Shown piece by piece: positions 36,872 to 43,620 of a stretch of DNA of 64,000 bases. Source of the DNA: Anaerolineales bacterium (lineage in GTDB: Bacteria > Chloroflexota > Anaerolineae > Anaerolineales > Villigracilaceae); NCBI GenBank assembly GCA_024710905.1, contig JANJTV010000085.1, positions 1 through 64,000 of the forward strand, given 5' to 3'. A program made the position numbers and the translations under genes. The notes below the pieces were generated by a model that did no database searches, had not been told where the DNA came from, and was given only the letters and a program-made list of their open reading frames with translations. The stretch's first letter is position 1, and the number at the start of each line of letters is the position of its first letter.

Positions 36872-36899
36872 ATTTTACCAGACTTTGCTCCGCCGTCAA
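36872..36899 (-). promoter_or_regulatory. Promoter of rplI
   Basis: TTGACG (5/6), a 16-bp spacer and TAAAAT (5/6) on the minus strand imply a 5' leader of about 80 nt. Confidence 0.7.
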
Positions 36900-36944
36900 T
36901 CATTACAGTTTGTCACTATTTGTTAAGAATGGTACCTTTGGGCA

Positions 36945-36972
36945 TTGTGATTTGTTAAGATTCGTGTATAAT
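36945..36972 (+). promoter_or_regulatory. Promoter of the OmpR-like regulator
   Basis: TTGTGA, a 16-bp spacer and a perfect TATAAT on the + strand give a leader of about 75 nt before the ATG at 37053. Confidence 0.6.
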
Positions 36973-37052
36973 CTTTTTACGAGCGGCTGGTATCACACGA
37001 GGTGAAAGCCGTATTTTTGTCCCAGTTGGCCTTTTTCATGTAAGTGAGGAGA

Positions 37053-37712
37053 ATGACAAAAGCTACCGTGTTGCTGGTGGAGGGCAAGCGGGCCGACCGA
37101 CCTGTATTTGGGCCGCAATTGCAGAAAAAGGATTTTGCCATCCACACTTTCCAGAGTGGCAGTGAAGCTGCGGCAAAACTTGCCGATGTTGGCCCGGATA
37201 TTATCGTGGTCAATGGCGCTTCGCTTGCTTCAACCGGGGTGCGTATTGTTCAGTCCTTGCGAGCCGCGCATGATCAGCGTCTGCCCATCCTGTTGGTGGT
37301 CGACTCGGATAAACCGGTGGACTCCTCGGTGGCCGATGTGGTGCTGTACCTTCCCTTTACCATCCAAAAATTGATCAATCGCATGCGCCCATTCCTGCCA
37401 GGGGATGGGAATAACATCATCCAGGCGGGTCCTTTGCGCCTGGATGTGGAGCATCGGCGGGTGAAGTGCATGGGCAAGAATGCCCGCCTGACCCCGCGCC
37501 TGTCCACCCTGCTGCAGATCCTGCTCCAGCACCGCGGCGAAGTGGTTGAACGCGAAGACCTGTTTAGGCGTGTGTGGGATACGAACTATACCGGGGATAC
37601 CCGTACCCTGGATGTGCATGTTTCCTGGCTGCGGCGGGCAATTGAAGTGGATCCTGACAACCCCAAATTCCTGCATACCGTTCGTGGGGTTGGCTACAGG
37701 CTGGATGTTTAA
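37053..37712 (+). CDS. OmpR-type winged-helix regulator with degenerate receiver
   Basis: A 219-aa protein. The C-terminal 100 residues are a typical Trans_reg_C winged helix (LTPRLSTLLQILLQHRGEVV, RTLDVHVSWLRRAIE, VRGVGYRLD). The N-terminal half keeps the receiver fold but lacks its chemistry. The acidic pair is missing (VLLVEGKRAD), and the phosphoacceptor Asp is replaced by Asn54 (IVVNGASL). The start is ATG 37053 with GAGGAG upstream; the track's GTG at 37044 is inside that site. No histidine kinase gene is adjacent. Regulation is probably phosphorylation-independent. Confidence 0.88.
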   Translation: MTKATVLLVEGKRADRPVFGPQLQKKDFAIHTFQSGSEAAAKLADVGPDIIVVNGASLASTGVRIVQSLRAAHDQRLPILLVVDSDKPVDSSVADVVLYLPFTIQKLINRMRPFLPGDGNNIIQAGPLRLDVEHRRVKCMGKNARLTPRLSTLLQILLQHRGEVVEREDLFRRVWDTNYTGDTRTLDVHVSWLRRAIEVDPDNPKFLHTVRGVGYRLDV

Positions 37713-38899
37713 CCCCCCAATACGGCAGGCTCACCTTTGATGGTTACCGCCCGGAAGCGTCCTTTGCTTCCGGGTTTTGATTCGGGCGGCGGTGGCAGGC
37801 TGCCCGAACCCCGGCGCGGCAATGCGCCTTGCTGGGTGCTCCGGAAGACCTTGCCGTCATAGTCCGGGTCATATTCCCAGTAATCTATTATTTTATGGTC
37901 CGGGAGTTCTTGCAGGATTGTTTCGCCTGGCTCCGGAGTGGATGTATATATGCCAAAGGATACTGTTTTTTGTTCCACCAGCCGTTTGCGGGTGGTGTGA
38001 ATGGCACGGAAGGTGGCGTCGGCAGCCAGGAAATTCCTGCCAAGACGGGCGGAGACCAGCGGGGTCGTGCCAGAGCCGCAGAAGAAATCAGCCACCAAAT
38101 CGCCCGGGTTGGAAGATGCCAGGATGATCCGTTCAAGCAAAGCAACGGGTTTTTGGGTCGGGTAGCCGGTGCGTTCGTTGTGCAGGCGTGCCACCACCGG
38201 GAAGTACCACCAGTCTTCAGGTACTTTCCCGCGTTCCAAATTTGGCACTTTACCGAACCCGGCTTTTGGGGAGGCGGCAAAGGTCTTAACGGTGGATGGG
38301 TCATACGGCACGCGCACTGCGTCAGCATTGAAGGTATAGTCCGGGTTTTTGGTGTAGCATAGGATGGTATCGTGTTTGCGGTTAAACGCCGAACGGATGG
38401 GGGAAGGGCCATGATAGGCCCAGATTATCTCGTTCAGGAAACGTTCCTCGCCAAATATCTCATCCAGCAGCAGGCGGGCGTAGGCGTCGGCGTGCCAGTC
38501 CAGGTGCAGGTAGAGTGTACCGTTGGGAGCCAGCAGGCGGTGCATGAGTAACAATCGTTCATATAAAAACTGGATGTAATCATCCAGACTGTTCCATGAG
38601 TCGCCATAGCCTTCGGCCAATTGCCACTCGCCAGGTTTACGGGAATCTTCCCCGCGACCGATGCGGGCCGGAAATTTTCGATTCGTAAAAAAAGGCGGGT
38701 CGGTGTAAATCAGGTTAATTTTACCTTCGTACTCACCAAGAAGGGCCGACATGACCTGGAAGTTGTCGCCCAGGTAGAGCCTGCTTAACGGTTCTGCCTG
38801 CCCTGTTGCCCCTCCGCCCGGGTGAACGACCGAGTCGAGGGTCAGCGAGGCAGGCTGGGGGGGAGTCTGCTGCTTGCCGGGCCAGTTTAGCGAAGGCAT
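37709..38899 (-). CDS. Orphan DNA methyltransferase
   Basis: A 396-aa amino-methyltransferase with motif IV TDPPF near residue 73 and motif I DFFCGSGTT in the C-terminal half. This order (IV before I) places it in the beta class with many adenine-N6 or cytosine-N4 enzymes. No restriction endonuclease or specificity subunit is next to it. Its ATG follows the L,D-transpeptidase stop by one base, so the two are co-transcribed. It converges on the OmpR-like gene with a 4-bp overlap. The recognition site is unknown. Confidence 0.88.
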   Translation of the reverse strand: MPSLNWPGKQQTPPQPASLTLDSVVHPGGGATGQAEPLSRLYLGDNFQVMSALLGEYEGKINLIYTDPPFFTNRKFPARIGRGEDSRKPGEWQLAEGYGDSWNSLDDYIQFLYERLLLMHRLLAPNGTLYLHLDWHADAYARLLLDEIFGEERFLNEIIWAYHGPSPIRSAFNRKHDTILCYTKNPDYTFNADAVRVPYDPSTVKTFAASPKAGFGKVPNLERGKVPEDWWYFPVVARLHNERTGYPTQKPVALLERIILASSNPGDLVADFFCGSGTTPLVSARLGRNFLAADATFRAIHTTRKRLVEQKTVSFGIYTSTPEPGETILQELPDHKIIDYWEYDPDYDGKVFRSTQQGALPRRGSGSLPPPPESKPGSKGRFRAVTIKGEPAVLGG

Positions 38900-38900
38900 A

Positions 38901-39950
38901 TCAGGCTGTAATCACAACTTTGGTACCAAACCCTTTGCGATCCATGGTGGCTTTGTTGATTTCTTCCCAGGATGCGCTGGGCGTGCACCAGCGGAAAAGC
39001 CACTTGGCTTCATCATTTTTCATGTTGATACAGCCTGCTGACATGGGCACGCCGTAATTGTGGTGCCAGTAAGTGCCGTGAAATGCGTGTCCTTGCTCGG
39101 TGAAAAAAACCACCCAGGGAACTCCCGCCAGTTCATAGGCCTCGATATCCGAGGCCAGGTTGCCATCCCCCATGTGTTTGGAGGGCATTTTCACCCGCAC
39201 ATTGTACGTGCCGGGCGGGGTGCGGGTTGGGATGCCGTTTGGGGGTGTGAAATTACTGATGCGCCCGGATGAAATGACCGTACTGAAAACCTGCTCATCA
39301 TATTCATAACAGGTCACTACCTGGCGGGCCAGGTCCACCTCGATGCGCTTGGATTCGAAGGGAACTTCTGGTGAGATGGGGGCAAGTTCTTCATCAGCAA
39401 TCAGGCGGATATGACTGGTCGGGACAAAGTACTCGATCTCAAGCAACTCGTCCAGCAATTTGTACCATGGTTCGCCATCCGGTCCGCTGTCGATCCCGAT
39501 CACCCAATGTACGGTTTCATAGTAAAGCCGGTAAACGGGTTCCCATGCCCCGCGGGCAAAACGCATGGCTTGGGTATACGGCATGGTCACCTCACCGAGC
39601 TGGCCTTCCTCGCGGATGGACAAGACCGGGGCATTGTAGCGTATCTGCACTTTGGGCATGCGCGCGCGGTGCACATAGCCGCCCCACACACGATACCAGA
39701 CCGGGTTATACCCTGGCGACCCGGCGTTTACTTCCTCGTACACGTTCAAGATTTCATCCCGGTACACTTGCGCGACAATGCGGCTGGCGTCGTTGGGCTG
39801 GCTGTGTACGCTGACCTGGGTGGTGGAAACCCGAACCAACTCGCTGTCGGGGAACTCGGTGGCTGGCGGCATGTAAGGGGTAAAGGCCAGCCCGCCGAGT
39901 GCGGCAGCGGATAGTTTCAGGAAATCGCGTCTCGAAATTTTGTTTGGCAT
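38901..39950 (-). CDS. Tat-exported L,D-transpeptidase (YkuD domain)
   Basis: A 349-aa protein with a twin-arginine signal (SRRDFLKLSAAALGGLAF). The C-terminal YkuD domain has its catalytic signature in HGTYWHH followed by SAGCINM. It makes 3-3 cross-links in peptidoglycan or attaches proteins to it. A bacterial SH3-like segment may lie near residues 40-110. TACAAT lies 7 nt before the ATG with no Shine-Dalgarno, pointing to a leaderless mRNA. It is followed by the methyltransferase. Confidence 0.9.
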   Translation of the reverse strand: MPNKISRRDFLKLSAAALGGLAFTPYMPPATEFPDSELVRVSTTQVSVHSQPNDASRIVAQVYRDEILNVYEEVNAGSPGYNPVWYRVWGGYVHRARMPKVQIRYNAPVLSIREEGQLGEVTMPYTQAMRFARGAWEPVYRLYYETVHWVIGIDSGPDGEPWYKLLDELLEIEYFVPTSHIRLIADEELAPISPEVPFESKRIEVDLARQVVTCYEYDEQVFSTVISSGRISNFTPPNGIPTRTPPGTYNVRVKMPSKHMGDGNLASDIEAYELAGVPWVVFFTEQGHAFHGTYWHHNYGVPMSAGCINMKNDEAKWLFRWCTPSASWEEINKATMDRKGFGTKVVITA

Positions 39951-39957
39951 GGCAAAT

Positions 39958-39984
39958 ATTGTACCAAAAAGAAAACCCCCGCAA
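39958..39984 (-). promoter_or_regulatory. Putative promoter of the L,D-transpeptidase gene
   Basis: TTGCGG, a short 15-bp spacer and TACAAT on the minus strand end 7 nt before the ATG. The -35 is weak and lies in the terminator stem of the SWIM gene. Confidence 0.45.
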
Positions 39985-40003
39985 CCCCATGGGCGGCGGG
40001 GGT
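39966..40003 (-). terminator. Intrinsic terminator of the SWIM gene
   Basis: ACCCCCGC and GCGGGGGT pair around a 13-nt loop, followed on the minus strand by TTTTCTTTTT. Confidence 0.8.
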
Positions 40004-40024
40004 GGGTTTGCTATTCAGTTGTTT

Positions 40025-40270
40025 TCAGGCCGATTCGCTGACGGGAACCATTTCCTTGAGCAGGTGGTCAGCAAGGGCCATGGTGTGGGCACAGCGGCTA
40101 TGGGTAATAAAGAATTCGCAATCGCAGACAAAAGCGCCGTCGGTAAAGGTAACCTTGTGGTCATTGTTGTCGCCGCGGAAGGTCACTTCAAATTTGTGAA
40201 AAAGGAAGCGCTTCCGTTCCTCGGCGTATCGTTTGGCTTTTTCGATCTTCCCGATCAGTCCGTAGTCCAT
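40025..40270 (-). CDS. Small stand-alone SWIM zinc-finger protein
   Basis: An 81-aa protein with a basic N-terminal helix and then CDCEFFITHSRCAHTMAL, the CxC-Xn-CxH pattern of SWIM zinc fingers. SWIM modules bind nucleic acid or protein partners in SWI2/SNF2 ATPases and elsewhere; here the protein is almost nothing but the finger. AAAGGAG precedes the ATG. It is a self-contained unit with its own promoter, a leader peptide ORF, an attenuator-like hairpin and a terminator. Function is unknown. Confidence 0.8.
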   Translation of the reverse strand: MDYGLIGKIEKAKRYAEERKRFLFHKFEVTFRGDNNDHKVTFTDGAFVCDCEFFITHSRCAHTMALADHLLKEMVPVSESA

Positions 40271-40296
40271 GGCTTACATCTCCTTTTGTGGGGTGA

Positions 40297-40330
40297 AATA
40301 AAAAAGCACGCGTGTAGATACGCGTGCTTT
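40297..40330 (-). terminator. Attenuator-like terminator before the SWIM gene
   Basis: A 10-bp perfect stem (AAAGCACGCG/CGCGTGCTTT) with an 8-nt loop is followed on the minus strand by TTTTTATTT. Its 5' arm overlaps the last base of the leader ORF's stop codon, and the SWIM start codon is about 30 nt downstream. Confidence 0.8.
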
Positions 40331-40368
40331 CAGCAAGGTACTCCGAAATATGTCTTGAAATCGCTCAT
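40330..40368 (-). CDS. 12-residue leader peptide ORF
   Basis: ATG-AGC-GAT-TTC-AAG-ACA-TAT-TTC-GGA-GTA-CCT-TGC-TGA encodes MSDFKTYFGVPC. A strong AAGGAG lies 9 nt upstream, directly at the predicted transcription start. The stop codon abuts an intrinsic terminator, so a ribosome pausing at the end of this ORF would cover the 5' arm of the hairpin and allow read-through into the SWIM gene. It is too short for the ORF track. Homology is unknown. Confidence 0.5.
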   Translation of the reverse strand: MSDFKTYFGVPC

Positions 40369-40389
40369 AGGATTTTACTCCTTGCAGAG

Positions 40390-40418
40390 AGTATATGACG
40401 AATTGAAACAAGAGTCAA
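40390..40418 (-). promoter_or_regulatory. Promoter of the leader peptide/SWIM unit
   Basis: TTGACT (5/6), an exact 17-bp spacer and TATACT (5/6) on the minus strand form the best-matching sigma-70-type promoter in the window. Confidence 0.75.
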
Positions 40419-40532
40419 CAGGATTTGGATAAGAAACACATTAGAGAGTCGTTTGACAGCCGATTGTAAGGGGTCAGGCGGGCTACCTTGTAGCGTCTCC
40501 CATTTCTTGGCCGTCTCCTGGCTGCCAGGCAG

Positions 40533-40570
40533 GCGGGGCAAGCTCGTGGTGAGCCTGCCCCGCTTTTTTT
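40533..40570 (+). terminator. Plus-strand terminator with no plus-strand gene
   Basis: GCGGGGCA/TGCCCCGC with an inner AGCTC/GAGC stem is followed on the + strand by seven T. No + ORF precedes it. A perfect TTGACA at 40453 lacks a convincing -10. On the minus strand it lies just after cydB but has no T-run in that direction. Confidence 0.6.
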
Positions 40571-40573
40571 ATC

Positions 40574-41596
40574 CTAGTATACCAACTGCTTCTTGTCAGT
40601 GCTTACGCGCTTGCTGAACATCCAGTACGTCCAGCCCTGATAGGCCAGAACAATCGGTACGAAAATCAGCGCGACGATACTCATCACCGTCAGGGTGTAT
40701 TCAGAAGAGGATGCGTTGTAGATGGTCAGGCTGTAGGCCGGGTTGGTGGTGGATAGCATGACATTGGGGAAGGTCATGCTGAAGAAGGTCACCTGGGTGA
40801 GCACGATATTGAGCGCCACCATGATGAAGGCCCAACCTTCGCGTTTTTGGTTGATGAAATAGCCTGCTACTAGCAGGACGGTCACCGCTGCGATGGGGAC
40901 AATGCCGGGGTTGACGATGCCACGCTGCCAGAAACCGGCCACGTAGGTGAAGACACCCAGGGCAATGTAGAGCACACTGGCAACAATCCACAGGCGCTTG
41001 GCAAAGACATTGACGCGCTCGCGCAGTTCGCCTTGCAGCTTCAGGCCGAGGAAGTTTGCGCCGTGCAGCAGGAAGATCGCAACAGTGGTAACGCCGCCCA
41101 GCAGGCCATAGGGGTTGAGCAGGGTGAACAGGTTGCCGGTGAACATCATGTCCTGGTTGATCGGTACGCCGCGCGCCAGGTTGGCAAAGGCTGCGCCGAG
41201 CAACAGGGCCGAAAGGAAGGAGCCGATGGCAATCATCCAGTCGAAGGTGTTGCGCCATTTCGGGGCGGCATCCTTGGAGCGATATTCAAAGGAAATGCCA
41301 CGCAGGATTAAGCCGACCAGCAGCAGGAAGAGCGCCAGGTAGAAGCCGCTGAACATGGTGGCATACCAGTGGGGGAAGGCCGCAAAGGTTGCGCCGCCCG
41401 CGGTGAGCAGCCAGACTTCGTTGCCATCCCAGGTTGGGCCAATGGCATTGATGATGGCGCGGCGTTCTTCATCCTTTTTCCCGAGGAAGGGCAGCAGCAT
41501 GCCGACGCCGAAATCGAAACCTTCGAGGAAGAAGAACCCGATCCACAGGATGGCGATCAGGATGAACCACAGGATTTGCAGGAATTCGTATGACAT
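40574..41596 (-). CDS. cydB: Cytochrome bd quinol oxidase subunit II
   Basis: A 340-aa membrane protein with the CydB N-terminus (LWFILIAILWIGFFFLEGFDFGVGMLLPFLGK) and GPTWDGNEVWLLTAGGATFAAFP. With CydA it forms the high-affinity, NO- and sulfide-tolerant terminal oxidase that reduces O2 using quinol. It lies 11 bp after cydA, with a ribosome-binding site AGGAGAAT. The operon begins with an Rrf2-type regulator gene. Confidence 0.95.
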   Translation of the reverse strand: MSYEFLQILWFILIAILWIGFFFLEGFDFGVGMLLPFLGKKDEERRAIINAIGPTWDGNEVWLLTAGGATFAAFPHWYATMFSGFYLALFLLLVGLILRGISFEYRSKDAAPKWRNTFDWMIAIGSFLSALLLGAAFANLARGVPINQDMMFTGNLFTLLNPYGLLGGVTTVAIFLLHGANFLGLKLQGELRERVNVFAKRLWIVASVLYIALGVFTYVAGFWQRGIVNPGIVPIAAVTVLLVAGYFINQKREGWAFIMVALNIVLTQVTFFSMTFPNVMLSTTNPAYSLTIYNASSSEYTLTVMSIVALIFVPIVLAYQGWTYWMFSKRVSTDKKQLVY

Positions 41597-41607
41597 TGTT
41601 AATTCTC

Positions 41608-43014
41608 CTAGTCTTGCGCGCCAACCAGGGCGGGGGCGACGTCAACTGATTCGTGCATGGCGGCATCCGGCCCGGCGGTGGCGTACTTCTTCATCAGGTA
41701 GAACATGGCCCCGGCCAGGGCGCCGTAGACAACTACGTAGCCGATCAGCGAAATGAGCAGGTCAAGGGTGGTCAGGTTGGGGGAGACGGCGTCTTCCACC
41801 TTGAGCAGGCCCTGGACAATCCAGGGTTGGCGCCCCATTTCGGTCAGAATCCAGCCGGTGGCATTGGCAAAGTAGGGCAGGGCGATGGCACCCAGCGGTA
41901 CCCATTTCATCCATTTGGCGTTTTCAAAATCGGCCTTGCGGGTGGCCCACAGGAACCAGGCTGCGGCAGCCATCATGATAAAGCCGATGGTCATCATGAT
42001 GCGGAAGGACCAATACGTAACCACCATCAGCGGGATGTAATCGCCAGGGCCGTACAGGGCTTCGTACTCAGCCTGTAGTTCATACACGCCTTTGACCTCG
42101 CAATCAAAATTATTGCAGGCCAGGAAGCTGAGTACGCCGGGGATGCCGATCTGGCTGGTGCGGAAGGACCACACCTCGGCCTTGCCGGTCAGGTCGCCAA
42201 TGGTGATAATGGAGAAATCGGCCGGGGCGGATGTTTCCCAGTGCGCCTCAATGGCGGCGAATTTCATCGGTTGTTCACGGAACATGAACTGTCCCTGTTC
42301 GTGGCCGCCGAGGAAGACCAGCACGGAGGCAATCAGGCCGACCAGCGCGCCCATGTAGAACGAGGGTTTGAAGACTTCCAGGTGTTGTTTGCGAACCAGG
42401 TGATAGGCGCTGATGCCGATGATGAAGAACGAGGCAGTGGCAAAACCAACCGAAATGGTGTGCCAAAAGAACACCCAGCCCTTGGGGTTGGCGACCAGGG
42501 CAAAGAAATCCACCAGTTCAGCGCGGCCGGTTACTTCGTTAATCACATAGCCAACCGGGTGCTGCATCCAGCCGTTGGCAAGCAGGATCCACAGGGCTGA
42601 GAGATTCGAGCCGAGGGCAGCCAGCCAGATGGAAGCCAGGTGCACTTTTTCGGGGACCTTGTTTTCACCGAAAATCCAGATGCCCAGGAAGGTGCTTTCC
42701 ATGAAGAAGGCCAGCAGGGCCTCGATAGCCAGTGGTGCGCCGAAAATGTCGCCGACGTAGCGGCTGTACTCGCTCCAGTTCATACCGAACTGGAATTCCT
42801 GTACGATGCCGGTGACGACGCCAATGGCAAAGTTAATCAGGAACAATTTGCCCCAGAACTTTGCCATCTTCTTATACTTCTCATCGCGGGTCTGGTAATA
42901 GCGGGTTTGCATGAAGGCCACAAACCAGCCCAGGCCGAGCGTGAGTGGGACAAAGAGCCAGTGGTAAACGGTTGTCAGGCCGAATTGCCACCTTGAAAGA
43001 GTAATTGGGTCCAT
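41608..43014 (-). CDS. cydA: Cytochrome bd quinol oxidase subunit I
   Basis: A 468-aa CydA, haem-bearing subunit of bd oxidase. It has SRWQFGLTTVYHWLFVPLTLGL, whose His (residue 18) is a haem ligand position in the family, the quinol-side segment around VYELQAEYEALYG, and ALPYFANATGWILTEMGRQPW. AAGGAG precedes the ATG. It is 51 bp downstream of the Rrf2-family gene and upstream of cydB. Confidence 0.95.
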   Translation of the reverse strand: MDPITLSRWQFGLTTVYHWLFVPLTLGLGWFVAFMQTRYYQTRDEKYKKMAKFWGKLFLINFAIGVVTGIVQEFQFGMNWSEYSRYVGDIFGAPLAIEALLAFFMESTFLGIWIFGENKVPEKVHLASIWLAALGSNLSALWILLANGWMQHPVGYVINEVTGRAELVDFFALVANPKGWVFFWHTISVGFATASFFIIGISAYHLVRKQHLEVFKPSFYMGALVGLIASVLVFLGGHEQGQFMFREQPMKFAAIEAHWETSAPADFSIITIGDLTGKAEVWSFRTSQIGIPGVLSFLACNNFDCEVKGVYELQAEYEALYGPGDYIPLMVVTYWSFRIMMTIGFIMMAAAAWFLWATRKADFENAKWMKWVPLGAIALPYFANATGWILTEMGRQPWIVQGLLKVEDAVSPNLTTLDLLISLIGYVVVYGALAGAMFYLMKKYATAGPDAAMHESVDVAPALVGAQD

Positions 43015-43065
43015 ACAATCTCCTTGAAGATTTATTGAGTCAGCGCTTTATATAGTTCGCTGAGA

Positions 43066-43521
43066 TTACACAAATGAAAATGCAGTCGGGTTTACCAGCA
43101 GAACAGGGTCTGCATCGGCAGCGACTTCGTCGAAAGTGATACTGTTCATTTCGCGGATCATGGCCGCCTGCACACGTCCCCAGCGGCTGCGCACGGGACA
43201 ATGGCTGAGGAACGGGCAATCGGCGTCACCTTCTGTGCTCAGGCAGTCTGAAATGCACAGGCGGCCTTCAAATGCCTCGACCACTTCGCGTAGGGTAATA
43301 TGTTCTGCGGCGCGTGCCAGTTGGATGCCGCCGTCGCGGCCGGGGAAGGTGTGAATCAGCCCGGCAGCGGCCAGCTGAGCGACAATACGCGCCATGAAGG
43401 CTTTGGGGATGAGCATTTCCTGCTGGATGGCTGAGGATGACAAACGCGCCGCCGGACCTTGTTTGGCAAGGGCGAGGACGACGCGTACCGCGTAATCAGT
43501 TTGGCGATTGATTTTCAGCAT
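43066..43521 (-). CDS. Rrf2 family regulator with cysteine cluster
   Basis: A 151-aa winged-helix repressor of the IscR/NsrR/RsrR group. The N-terminal HTH covers about residues 1-60 (YAVRVVLALAKQG, IPKAFMARIVAQL). Cysteines near residues 94-118 (C-ISD-C-X8-C-X5-C) fit an Fe-S cluster that would sense NO, O2 or iron status. It is the first gene of an operon with cydAB, and a palindrome overlaps its own start region. Autoregulation and control of bd oxidase are inferred from that position. Confidence 0.88.
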   Translation of the reverse strand: MLKINRQTDYAVRVVLALAKQGPAARLSSSAIQQEMLIPKAFMARIVAQLAAAGLIHTFPGRDGGIQLARAAEHITLREVVEAFEGRLCISDCLSTEGDADCPFLSHCPVRSRWGRVQAAMIREMNSITFDEVAADADPVLLVNPTAFSFV

Positions 43522-43536
43522 AACCTTTACACTTTT

Positions 43537-43550
43537 GGTAAACCTTTACC
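43537..43550. promoter_or_regulatory. Candidate Rrf2 operator
   Basis: A palindrome GGTAAA-CC-TTTACC lies 16 bp before the rrf2 start, just downstream of a TACAAT -10 candidate. The half-site AACCTTTAC recurs 19 bp closer to the gene (43522-43530). Confidence 0.5.
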
Positions 43551-43604
43551 GATATTGTAAGGGTATGCAGGCCTGTCACACAATCGCTGCATGTCATTAT
43601 TTTT

Positions 43605-43620
43605 TGTGATTAACGTCACA
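43605..43620. promoter_or_regulatory. CRP/FNR-type binding site
   Basis: TGTGA-TTAACG-TCACA is an exact match to the CRP consensus TGTGA-N6-TCACA. It is centred about 65 bp upstream of the predicted rrf2-cydAB transcription start, a common activator distance. It overlaps the stop codon of the upstream glycosyltransferase gene. Confidence 0.55.

Noticed and set aside
40453-40458. Perfect TTGACA as part of a plus-strand promoter
   Set aside because: No -10-like hexamer occurs 16-19 bp downstream, so no promoter is claimed.
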